Positions 1 through 12,200 of a stretch of 64,000 nucleotides of DNA are shown piece by piece. The translations under genes were made by a program, and so were the position numbers. The DNA is from Bugulina stolonifera. Its lineage: Eukaryota > Bryozoa > Gymnolaemata > Cheilostomatida > Bugulidae. The stretch is from assembly GCA_935421135.1 (NCBI GenBank), contig OW285191.1:4907504-4971503 (forward strand), in the 5' to 3' direction. The notes beneath the pieces are model-generated. The model saw nothing but the letters and a program-made list of their open reading frames with translations, had not been told where the DNA came from and ran no database searches. How positions within the stretch are numbered: position 1 is the stretch's first letter; every line of letters starts with the position of its first letter.

Positions 1-66
1 ACTCCATGTATTTAGATTGTGCTAGTGAAGTATGCAACATGACTATATATAGCTATTCTATTTCAG

Positions 67-1809
67 GAAGTGACATCAGCAGGCAGCAGTAGCCTGAGAT
101 CTTCTCCTTTTCACACAGTATCACGTTCGAACACAAACTCTCCAAGCCCTGTAGTTCTCAAGTGAGTGTTAATGCGATTACTATTTAGTAAACAAACGCA
201 ATTAACTGTAATTAGCAATTGCGTAATAACATTTTTCTGATCAAGGCCAGAGAAATTCTACAGTATACATATATGTAAATATTAACTTAAAATAAGGCTG
301 TTGATTTTCTGGAAGAGTTTTGTATAAACAATCCTCCTGGATTCAGTTCATCAGCCTGAACAGTAAACAGTAAAACCTGCAAACCAGTAGCTTAGTTAGA
401 ACTGTGTTGTAATATTTTGGAAGCTATACTGACATTTTTTTAATCATAACAAGGGGATATAAGTCATGGGCACTCTTAAGCTACAGGTTGGAGTTAGGAG
501 TTATCATCTCCAACCTGATACATTATAATCATACCAAAATACAGGGGCACTAATGAGCTATTGATTGTAATTAGAAGTTGTCCTCTCCCAACTTCTAATT
601 ATGATCAACAGCTTATTAGTGCCCTAAGACCAATGTATAGCATATGGTATGAGTGTAGATGGAATAACTCATACTGTACCGCTATGGTCATATTGTTATG
701 GTACACGTCCATTATTAGAATATCTTCAATCATAGGTCCAATAAAAGAGCAGAGTTGGGTCCAAGTCGACTTGCAAGTCAACAAGTCAAGTCATTTCTAA
801 AATTTTGGAGGCAAGTCAAGTCTAAGTCAAGTTAGTGCTGCCTCAAGTCAAGTCAAGTCAGCCGTCATGCAAGTTACAAGTCAGGTCAAGTCGAATTCGA
901 CTTGTCTACTTGCAAGTCGAAGTGCAAGTCAAGCGGGAGACAACTTCAAAAATTTTACAATTTTCCAAATATCACTTTTTTCTTCTAGTAGACATTCCAA
1001 TGCATGAAAAACCATGTCAAGGTGTAGCTTGGCATGTATGTTGTTATACAATTATGGCAACTAGCCTACATTGTATGTGTGTAGTAATATTGGCACTATT
1101 ATAGCTAGTTAAAAACTCCATAACTGATACTAAAAGTTGTTTCAACCTTTTCAAGCAGCTGCAGCAGTGTAATGGCACCATACGCACCTGCTATAAAACA
1201 TGGTAATATTACCAGTGGTTCACCCTCTTGGATTTTACCTTTCACTATATTTCCAAATTGCAACAAGGTCCTAAAAATGTTGAATTCTTGCTTATTTTAA
1301 CAAACAAACCGTTTCCACTATACTATTAAATCTACACGGTGTAGCATTCTAGACAACAATATTGGACTAGTTAGATCTGAGTTATTGAAACAAACAGACT
1401 GTTCTTTATATTTCCAACCCTTTCCTGCTTGAGTGTTACACAATCAGTGTCTATAGATATTACTGCCTTTTACCCCATATGCGTTTATAGAACCCATTTG
1501 TTGGACGTAACAATATTGCACATGTACAGTCATAATAATATCATAAACGTACATGTATTTCAATTTCTATAGCTACTGTCTAACTCTCCACACTGTATTT
1601 TTATCCCATGAGAATATTGAATATATTAGTTGTTATCTCCCCCTACTTCAGGCCCACCCCACAGCTCCAGCAATCGCCGCTGTCTAATAATACACAAGTC
1701 AGCAACTCACAGACAGACACCCTCTCTCCTCAACTTGAGCAGCTTAAACAAGAACTTCTAATGGAAATCAGACAAGATCTTCAACAGCTGAGAGAAGAGA
1801 TACTTTCAG
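67..1809 (+). CDS. Ena/VASP family actin regulator, 3' part (two exons visible)
   Basis: Two in-phase exons are visible, 67-161 and 1652-1809, each bounded by AG acceptor and GT donor (GTGAGT, GTAACC). The first encodes a Ser/Thr/Pro-rich linker. The second encodes a polar linker followed by a heptad-patterned helix containing LEQLKQELLMEI and LQQLREEIL, which matches the C-terminal homotetramerisation coiled coil of the Ena/VASP EVH2 domain. Family members bind FPPPP ligands through EVH1, bind actin through EVH2 and promote filament elongation at leading edges. EVH1 and the actin-binding blocks would lie left of the window. The true 3' end is unclear: reading through the last donor gives a stop at 1893-1895, while a further acceptor near 1918 gives a short alternative tail. 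The gene converges tail-to-tail on the MadBub gene. Confidence 0.65.
543..626. repeat. 84-bp near-perfect hairpin in the Ena/VASP intron
   Basis: The two arms of about 37 bp, beginning GGGCACTAAT and ending ATTAGTGCCC, pair around a short loop with the sequence CTCTCC. Of the five arm differences, four would still pair as G-U in RNA. It could be a tiny foldback transposon or a transcribed hairpin; sequence alone does not separate these. Confidence 0.6.
760..950. repeat. Degenerate CAAGTCAAGT simple repeat
   Basis: Many overlapping copies of AAGTC and its complement occur across this stretch, including in short ORFs that are therefore low complexity. Related AGAGTCAA-type repeats recur near 7180-7350 and 7640-7790 in MadBub introns. 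Confidence 0.6.
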
Positions 1810-2784
1810 GTAACCAAAAGGTTGTCTCTGACACCAATTATACTCCAATTACCTTGGAGCTCTCCCTTTTTAACAGCACAGTGAATAATGCCTAAGTATG
1901 CTCTTCATTTCATTTAGTTATGCGTGGTGTGAGAAACTTTAGTTTGAAAGATCAGAAGCTTTCCAAGGTATGATGATAACTAGTTTTTGCGTAAATCTAA
2001 GAGTGTTTGTCTCTGGTTCATGTATTCTAAGAGGCTTATGTAGTAGGATGAGAAAAGGCAGTACTGTTTAAAGGTTTGAGTACAGATAGGATGCTGCAGT
2101 AGAGAAAATATGAAGTTGAGAGAAGACAACTTCACTTTGCAAACAATGTTGCTTCTGAGAGCCCTATTACAATATGTTACACAATGTTGTTGTATCACCA
2201 ATGTAGAGTAGCGAGTATATGATGTAATATGATATATTTACAGCCATAAGAGATCAAGCAGTATTATAAATGACTTGGAGAGGTAGGACAGGATGTGACA
2301 TCATGCACTATCGAGGGAACATATAAACAACTGCCGTTTCCTTTATACAGCAGGCTACTAATACTAAGAGACTGTAGACTTATGACAAATAATTTATATT
2401 TTATCTTGTTCTATAGGTTGGTTTTATATACATGGACAATTATTATGACACCTGATGGCATAATATTTAGTCAGCAGTCGCAGATGTGACAACTCCAAAA
2501 TAGCTCTTGGTTAAATTGAATTTTCTGTGGATTATATGAAGTTGTCTTCCACTGCATAATAGTTCTCAATGGAGTAAATCAATGAATGAAAGTTATTATT
2601 ATATCTACTCTAGAGAGCCTTTTCAATATCTTCTTGATGGAACTTCTATAATATATATTTGGGGAGTAATTATTACCTACTAGTTTAGATTTATCCTATT
2701 ATTTATATATTTTTACATTTTATATGTGCAACACATCATTGATATAGAGATGACAAACATACTATTGGTGTTTAAATAATAGTT

Positions 2785-2794
2785 TTTATTTATT
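2785..2794 (-). terminator. Candidate polyadenylation signal of the MadBub gene
   Basis: Two overlapping AATAAA hexamers lie on the minus strand about 420 nt beyond the MadBub stop codon (3212-3214). No other strong signal was seen between, but transcript data would be needed to place the end. Confidence 0.35.
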
Positions 2795-3211
2795 TTGCAA
2801 ATCAAGTCAGACAAGTTGCATTTCCTACAACATACATGCATAGAAATGATAAACAAAAACGATAATATTATTGACAGGTATAACTACAGTGTATGTTAAA
2901 ATAATAATCAAGTTAATCCATGGGCAATTGCAGAAGTTTAAACAAAGGTCAGCTGGTACAAGGTTCAGAAGATAAGCCTCTGGTTTGTGGAATTGTAGGA
3001 TGGGTGGGAGGGTGTAGTCCCACCCACCCTGCCACAGATCACAGTAGACACATTCACCCACAATTATACTTTTCACAGGAACACCATAAGGTTCATCACT
3101 CAGAGCAAGTATAGTACTTTCCTACAGGTTTGAGTGAAATATGCAGAAACTAACAGAGAGATGTCTACCCATAGTTCAGTGTACTGCAATATCAATGGGA
3201 ATGGAAGTCTT

Positions 3212-6200
3212 TTATGTATTGCAAAGGGAGTTGCCCCATTCATAAACCTTCTCATAGTCATCAACCATAAATTCAGCTTCAAACCTCTCCCTCCACTCTG
3301 AGACTGACGGAATGTGATCACATGACTCAATGTTGAGGAACTCGGCAAACATGGCTGCCCACAGCTTGGATTTGTAACTCCTGAAGTAAGAGAGTAAACA
3401 GGGTTAGATTGAGTACCTTGATTGTTATATAATAATTATATAAAGTAGGTGTGGGAGTAATGGTAGCCCCATCAAGGAGAGGAATGAAATAAAGTAATCA
3501 TACGACATGCCCAGCACATTCTATACCATTTCTAAAGAGTTTCACTGTACAATATAGAAAAATTGCTCTTCAATTCAAAGTTGTTTTCCACAAAACTTAT
3601 ACAGTCATGTCAAGTTAAAACTAGATGCTATTCTAGTGTGTGGAAACAGCACAAATAGGGGTAACCTCTGATATGAAGCTATTTACCACAACAGGTCTAA
3701 CAGGCATACACCTCTACTAACTCAGTGGACTTGGCATATAATTGAATATTCACCCCCTACGCCCTCAAGGTGAGCAACTGTACAGTCATAGAACCTAGGT
3801 TATTTTTCCACTTGTAACAAAACAGCATGCATAGTGAACTGTAGCACTAGTCATAAGTGGGTGATAGCCTGTGGCCCTTACCTGGGTAGAGTCAATGAGG
3901 AAGGCTGCCAACGCCCGTTCCTGTAGACGACAGTCATATAGTTGAGACAGAGCAGGGGGTATATAGTTCCGAGTAGACCAAACAAGTCCGTCTGTAAGTA
4001 AACAGTAAATGTAGATCGTGGAACACTACTTGAAATTGTCGAGTACAAGTGACCCAAGTAGTTAAGTCGTTTGCCCCATCAGTAAGTGAATATTCCATCC
4101 CGACTTGTTTCGTCTGTTTTATACCAGCAAAAAGCAATGCATTGGGAGAGGACAACTTCTTGATATAACAAACAACTAATGGAAGCCCACGAGTCGAGTG
4201 AAACAAGCAGCCAAAGAATACCTGGTAAGTCCATGGTCTCTCCGTCTTCATCTCTATACACATGAATCCTTCGGTCTCATTGTTAGCTGTGAACGTTGTG
4301 CCTTTAGGGAACTTGGACATATCTATACCTCTGCCAAAGTCTATTAGCTTGATACTAGATGCACAGAACGGACTGTTTCTGCTAAATTCAGGGCTGCAAC
4401 ACATACCACCCCATAAGCGTCACATCAACACGATGTACGTAGGCTATGTGAAAAGCAAGAGAAATCAGAATGGGTACAGTACTATATGATAATATTAACA
4501 GATCAGTGAAATGCCTCTGTACCTAAAAACACAGACCGAGTTCCTTAGCATATAGACTGAGTAGCACTTACAAGCCATAGAAGAGGATATTATCTGGTTT
4601 GATGTCTCCATGGATTATCCTACAGCGGTGTATGACCTCTACAGTGTGCAGCATCTCAATACATATGTACATGACTAAGGGCTCGGGTAACTGTAAGTAT
4701 ACATGTACATGTTACTATCCCAAAATGCCATATACCACTGTAAGTACACGTGTACATGTTACTATCGCACAATGCTATATACCAGCTTTACGCAAGCACT
4801 GACAGTGCCTGGCAGCTAAACTCAGTGCCAAACTACTACAATTTGCTGTTTGTTTATTTAAATAAATTTCCACGCCCCAAAATTGTTTACCATGTCACAT
4901 GACAGTTAGATAATAAATAGTAATACGGCATACACATATAAATGGGAGGAGACTTCTTCAGTGGCAGACTGGGGCAGTTGGAGAAACTTAAATACGGATC
5001 CATCAGATTATAACACAGTCTAAATTCGCCATTGTAGAAACATAAAGGAAGACGGTAGTAAAATATGATTGGTATTCGCAAAACAGCTGTGACCAGTAAA
5101 GATCTCAGGCTATATTTCAATACACCAATAGATTGAGAGAGAGAGAGAGCACACTATGTAATACCTACCCTGGTGTGTTTACTCTTGGCAGAGTTGACCA
5201 GGTTAAGGAGAGAACCGTGTGGTACTAACTCATTCACCATCATGGAGCCATCAGAGTAAAACGTAGAGTGTGTTATATCCATCAGCTTAGTACCCTGTAT
5301 ATATAGGAACAAAGAAATGATTATCTGTAGTTAGTACTATAGAAGTGGCTATCTGTAGACAGTACTAGAGAAGTGGTTATCTGTAGACAGTACTAGAGAA
5401 GTGGTTTTCTGTAGATAGGAACATAAAACGGCATAGGCGCAAAAGTGTCACCAATTTGGAGTTGTGAGCACCTTTATTCTGCTTGTACCCATAAACCAAT
5501 AGTAGGAGCATCGACTATACATGTACATCCTCACTTAATGAAGCGAGGAAATGACCTCATTAATTGGAGGAGGCACCTGCAGCATGGAGGAATTGCACGG
5601 ACTTTCAGTGGAAGAACGAAACACAAATATGCGAGTTTGACACTTTTTGGTAGATTACAATGACATATTATAATCAGTTACAAGTGACGCAAGGCATAAG
5701 AACACGATATATTATGCAATTAGTAAATGCAAGTACAACTCATAACAAGAAGATGGTTCTGGCAGAACACGAATGAAAATAGTACACTGTACATGACTTA
5801 CGATATCCCTGCTGATGTCATCGTCCATACAGGAGAGCCTCTCTCTCAGTTCCTTACAGATATATAGTTCCCACGGGCATGCTGGTTTCTGTACCTTAAC
5901 ACACACTTCGTCATTCTCTGAGAACGTGGTGGTACTGAGGGAACCAATGGTTAGCCGACCTGTTACCATGTAGATATAAGGCTATATACAATGTATGGGT
6001 GATATTATAGTTATTCAACTTCACTTCATCAATAGGACAGCCATACAAGTGAGCATACAGGAAGTTATAAACGTGCATGAAGAGGCTGAATAGAACATAT
6101 CTCTAAAATGTAATAATTATCATTTAATACTCTAGACAACCATATAGAAATATCAGTGGGTGGCTGAGTGAGACAGCCAGACAGTGAGCCAGTAGTACAA

Positions 6201-9200
6201 TAGATGAGTCAGTAGTACAATAGATGAGTCAGTTGTACAATGGATGAGTCAGTTGTACAATGGATGAGTCAGTTATACATTAGATGAGTGAATTGTACAA
6301 TGGATGAGTCAGTTATACAATGGGTGAGTCAGTAGCACATTGGATGAGTCAGTTGTACAATGAGTGAGTCAGTTGTACAATGGATGAGTCAGTTGTACAA
6401 TGAGTGAGTCAGTTGTACATTGGATGAGTCAGTTGTACAATGAGTGAGTCAGTTGTACAATGGATGAGTCAGTTGTACAATGAGTGAGTCAGTTGTACAT
6501 TGGATGAGTCAGTTGTACAATGAGTGAGTCAGTTGTACAATGGATGAGTCAGTTGTACAATGAGTGAGTCAGTTGTACAATGAGTGAGTCAGATGGAACA
6601 ATGAGTGAGTCAGCTATATTGATGAGCCAGGTAGAATTATACTCACTGAAATCACTACTGTCTGCGGAAGCTCGCGATGACGTAATGACAGCTTTATAGG
6701 CAACAGCAAATCCACCGACTCCTGGAGAACAGAACAAAGTATATCAATACCCTATTAGCCAATATATGCGCACATTTGTACATGTACATGTATATGGAAA
6801 CGTAACACCAGAATAGCAAGGGGGCTTTATAAGGACCGTATAACAGTTATATAATATATAAAATGCCAACTGTATAAATATATACATGTATGTACACCTG
6901 ACGCACCTAGTTTAGCTACGAGTTTGAGAGAGAGGTCACTGATGTCGATGGCGCTGCCGACCTTGAGTTTAGGCATAGAGCAGTCTTTCTGCTCTACTTT
7001 CTCGTATGAAGTAATAGATACCTGCAGTACACCAAGCACAACTCACAGCTTTATTAACAACTAAACAAGTAATATACAAGGAAAACCCCTAACACGTTAC
7101 ATAATATGCTTAATGTGGGATTTTCCAGAATTCGGATTCATAGATAATAGCAGACATGTGCCAAGCAGACAAATACTCAATTCAAGAGTCAAGTGAGAGT
7201 ATATATTCCCAATTGATAAAAAGTAATTTAGAGTCAACTCATCGGATGAAGCAAGTCAAAAGTAGAGCAAGAGTAAATAAACAGCCATTTTGAAAAGTAA
7301 AGTAAGAGTCAAGCAACTAGTGCCAAAATGCTAAAGTCAGAGTAGAGTCAAAAGTACAGCGTACAAGTACAGGTATGTCAAAGAGAACACCAATGGGAAT
7401 TTTGTATAACACAAATTTCTGATGTATACAAGTGTGACAACACACAATAGGTAATACTTAGTGTTAGATCCAATTTTCTGTCAGTTATAGTAGTTCTGAG
7501 GAACAAAGGCTACTTCAAATTTGCACTTGCTATAATGGTAGGTCTGTTTATCTATAAGCCTCTCAGCTTCTCTATTGTGAACAAGACTTATTACATAATT
7601 ACACCAAACCAATAGAATTATCATTGATAGCTGAGAGATTAGAGTAAAGTAAGAGTCAAGCATCATGCTTTGTAGGAGAGTAGAAGTAAAAGTCAATTCC
7701 CAGCTTTCACACAATACAAAAGCACTAGTCAATTAAAAGTAATGAAAAGCTGTTGCTCGAGTTAACTTGAGTCGAGTAAAATGACTCAGTGCCCATGTCT
7801 GGATAATAGCGATCCAAGTGGTATCTAAGATCAAAGTTATTTCTCATAAGTTAATGGTGACCAATACACTACATTGCAACTAAAGGAGTTGATGCTGATT
7901 TAACCCTCACCAATACATGACATGTTAAAGGATGTGAGGAAACTGTGTGCGGGATTGTCTTATTAGACCATTCATCATTAGGTAGGGGAAAGATGGGGGG
8001 GGGGGGGGGGGGGGAGTCTTACCTTCCTCAATACTTTAGCTTGCACACTCTCAGAGAAAGGGTTACTAGGGTCTATAAATACTGTAGTGTTTAGCATAGC
8101 CTCAGTCAGCTCCGGTGGCTGGTAGAATGTAGCATCTATAAGAGGCGTGGCCCTCTGCAATATCTCATCAGACTCTCTGGAACCGACGTCTGATTGGACA
8201 TGGCTGTCTATTTCCTCAGACACAGCGTCTAGACAAGTGCATGTTGATATAAAGTACATGTATAACAGCAGGATCTCTTACAGTCGAGTACTCTAAGGAA
8301 ATAACACTGCATAATATCAAGAAGGAAACCTGTAACTGATCCACAAACTTATAAAGCCTTCAATAGCATCTGTTAACTTGGAGCAGTCATTGATCTAAGT
8401 TATTCTACAAATGTATATCTACAGAATAGATCACCTAGCTAATAACTGATATGAATAGATGGAAGACTGTAGAGTGTCCACTCTCATCAAATGTGTTACC
8501 AGAGAGGACGTGTTAGTGTTACCAGCTGCGCAAAGCTTGCGTATTGCAAAAGGAAAGATGTGATCTTTGTAAATGAGGACCTACAAGCTCATATCATTTA
8601 GGCCTACGTCGGTGCACTGTGTTGGTTGAAGCTTAAAAATACAAAGTAACATACAAAGTAACATACAAAGTACAGTAGAGTCATCGTAATTGTGAGCTTT
8701 TACATGGTTGCTAGAATAGTACAAGGAAAAAAGTGGGTATAGTAGTAGTAGGAATAGTTGCATAAGGAAAGCATAGAGAGAAGAGTAGCGTAGATGCACC
8801 CACCTAGATGATGCTCAACGTAATGCTGATGAGTAGGTCTCGCAGACGTCACCTGCTCATTGGTTGCCGACATTGAGTCAAGTTCACCAGAACTTTGGGT
8901 TCGGATTCTGGTGAAGGCACTTGGAGCCCCGCTACTGATTGTACTGCCACTACTGGTCAGTTGAGATTCCTTACTGTTCTCCGTGATCGGGCTACGATAT
9001 AGATTATTCACAGGCTATAGATATAGTGCTCACAATTACATTAAAATATTTAAAACTGCAATATTCCCTCTTTTTAACAGAATGAGTATCAATACCCCCC
9101 TCTAGAACATGTAGTACTAAAAATGCCGAATTAAATCAAGATCAAGTAGTCTGTTTTTACACATTTGTTCGTGATAGAGAAATGAAATGCACTGTAAATA

Positions 9201-12200
9201 TAAATCAACACATTGCAATTCTTGAGAACTGCTACAATGTAAAAGCTGCCAAATGCTATAAGAACTTCATTGCGCCTATTTATACACTATGCAAACCTGA
9301 GGACTTGAGTCACATACACAGTCTAGCGTACATTTATTTTATTATAGACAATCTACCAGGGTACCTGAGTCCTTGTGTCTGAGTAAAGTCAATAGATGGT
9401 CGGGTGATAGTGCTGTGGGTTGCAGATACTGTGGTGTGCTTGGTGATTGCGCTGACTTCCAGCCCAGTGACGTCAGCAGGAGCCGCATTGAAAGGAGTGG
9501 AGGCCAACCGGGCTTGTTGAGCGAATGTACCAGCTATGTCATAGTCAGTGTGAGGGAAGGCGGAGATAACACTGTGTGCTTCTCTATAGAAAAAACACAA
9601 TTAGTGTAACTATGATGACAACATATAACCATGGCGACAGAAAACGTCATAACTGTAACCATGGTTACAGCAGAAACCATACCATAGTCCCACTGACTAT
9701 ACTCTACCCCACCATATAAATACGAACCATGTTCATGTATACCTGCTTGTATCTGTTATGTACTTAATTTACTGTGTTACAACTTAACCAACATAGACAT
9801 GGCATGTTTATAGGTTGATCACTTGTATTCAACTGACTGCAAGTAACAAGTATAATGATATGACTCATGCATATTCTTGTAAACAAGTAAAGTATAACAG
9901 GAAGCCATCTATTTATATCATAGTGAGGACCACTAATCCATAGTCAATACTGGATAGAGTGTGTTACCCTGTTAGCCAAACATTACACTCCTCCACGCTA
10001 GCTTTGAACGGTGTCAGTGCTTTAAAAAATACATACCATTATTATAATAAAACTAGTAGTCACTCTATTTATTGTTAGTCTGAACCACAGACGTTATGGT
10101 ACGGTGTCCATTACTTATATCCAGGGTACTCCTCACTATAACGTACTGGTGGCTGCGGACTACGGTGAACTGTCGTTGTTTCTGGCTCTATACGTACAGG
10201 TTCGCTATTATCTTCCTCATTACTATCGGGAACCGCATTGTGAGTTGTGGTTGTTGGTAGTATTGGTACGATAGGTCTATTTGTCACAATTGGCCCTGGT
10301 ATTGTTTCTGTATTTGGCTTTCTGAACTCCTGTGATGCTTTCTTTAGATGGTCAATATGACAATACCTCACTCGGCCATTATTTACTCTCACCAAGTATC
10401 CATGCGTGCCCTTAACTTTCACAATTTCACCTTCTAGCCACCTAGGGCCTGCACCGCCTTGCCTTCCCTCCTTCACAGACACTTTCTCACCAGCTCCAAA
10501 CCCTCTCAAACTAACCGACTTGTCATGGTATCTCTTATGATTATCCTGTTGGATTCCCACAGACGTTGTCAGTGATGGTCGTACCAATGACAGCCGGCTA
10601 CGTACCTGCCGCTTTAAAAACAACTCATCTGGCCTCCGTCCAGTAGTGCTGTGTGGTGTCATCCTATACCTCATAAGCACATTAGCTAACGCTATATGAA
10701 GTTTTAAATGTTTTATCTTATACATGCTTGACTTTATGACCTGCACTGCCCTCTCAGCAGCCCCATTGCTGGCTGCATGATATGGCGGAACCAGAATGTG
10801 CTTAATCCCGTTCATCCTGCAGAACCAAGCAAACTCTTCTGAAGCAAACTGAGGTCCATTATCAGATACTAATTCTTCCGGGCAGCCGTACGCTGCAACA
10901 AACCGCCTTACCACCTGACATGTTGCACTCGCCGTAGTGCTGCTGACTGGAACCGCTTCTATCCATTTTGAGTGAACATCGACTATCACTAAAATCTGAG
11001 TACTCTGAAACTCACAATAGTCAACGTGTATCCTTTGCATCGGCCTCTCTGCCCATGGCCATGGTCTTAAAGGGGCTGTCGCAGGGCTCCTCTGATACGC
11101 TGAGCACTCATCACATCCTTTCACCCATGAGTCAATATCTTTGTCCAAGCTTGGCCACCAAATAAAGCTGCGTGCCACTGCCTTCATCTTTACTATCCCA
11201 GCATGCGTCTCGTGTAGCTCCGCTAAGATGCGTTCTTGCAGAGAATGGGGAATTACTACTCGGTAGCCATAGACTAAACAACCTTGATCTACTGATAAAT
11301 AGTCTCTGTTCCTACAAAATGCCTCCAATTCTTCGTTGACCATGTTGCGGGGCCAGCCCTCCATAACATACAGCATTACACGTGACAATTTAGAATCACT
11401 TGCAGTCTGCCTGGCTATTTCATCGGAACTGACTGGTAAACTACCTAGCATCGAGTTCACTCCTTCTATCGTTGCCACTTCGACCTCAATTTGGTCAACT
11501 GGAAACCGTGACAGCATATCCGCATTACCGTGCTCCTTTCCCGGCCTGTACTCAATGTCATACTCATACGCTGCCAGAATCAGGGCCCACCGCTGCATTC
11601 TAGCGGCTGCTAAAGTGGGTATTCCAACTTTCCGCCCCAGCAAGGCTTGGAGTGGCTTATGATCTGTTACTAACACAAACTTTCTGCCGTATAGGTATTT
11701 GTGGAACTTAGTGATCCCATATTTCAGTGCCAACGCCTCCTTTTCTATCTGGCTGTAGTTTTTCTCTGCGTCTGTTAGAGTTCTAGAACCAAAAGCCACT
11801 GGTCGTTCATTTCCTTCCACAACATGGCTAAACACCGCTCCAATCCCATAGGATGAGGCATCACAACTTAGCTTTATAGGTAGTTTCTGGTCATAATGAA
11901 CCAACACGGAACTTCCTGACAATAACTCCTTACATTTAGCAAATGTCTGCCTACAAGACTCATTCCAATCCCATGCTGCCTCCTTATTGAGCAGTCTGTA
12001 GAGTGGAGCCAATAGTGTAGATAAGTTTTTGATAAACCTCCCATAAAAGTTCACGGCTCCCAGAAAACTCCTTAGCTCTGAGACATTGGTAGGTGTTGCT
12101 GCTCCCCTTAGAGCCTCTACCTTCTCGTCTGTAGGACTAATACCCTCCTTACTAATCGTGTGTCCCAAGTAAGTTAGTTCACTCTTGCGAAACTCACATT

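Larger units (their letters stand above)
3212..8228 (-). other. MadBub exons 17-25: BUB1-type kinase domain, catalytic residues intact
   Basis: Exon 17 has the pre-kinase segment IDPSNPFSES. Exons 18-19 form a Gly-rich loop, LGVGGFAVAYK. Exon 20 holds VCVKVQKPACPWE with the ATP-binding lysine (K1094) in the BUB1-specific KPACPWE context. Exon 21 has the hinge region with VNELVPHGSLL. Exon 22 has the catalytic loop HGDIKPDN, exon 23 LIDFGRGIDM and FPKGTTF, exon 24 TDLFGLLGT. The chain ends 55 residues into exon 25. Vertebrate BUBR1 lacks several of these residues; here nothing essential is missing, so activity is likely. Confidence 0.9.
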
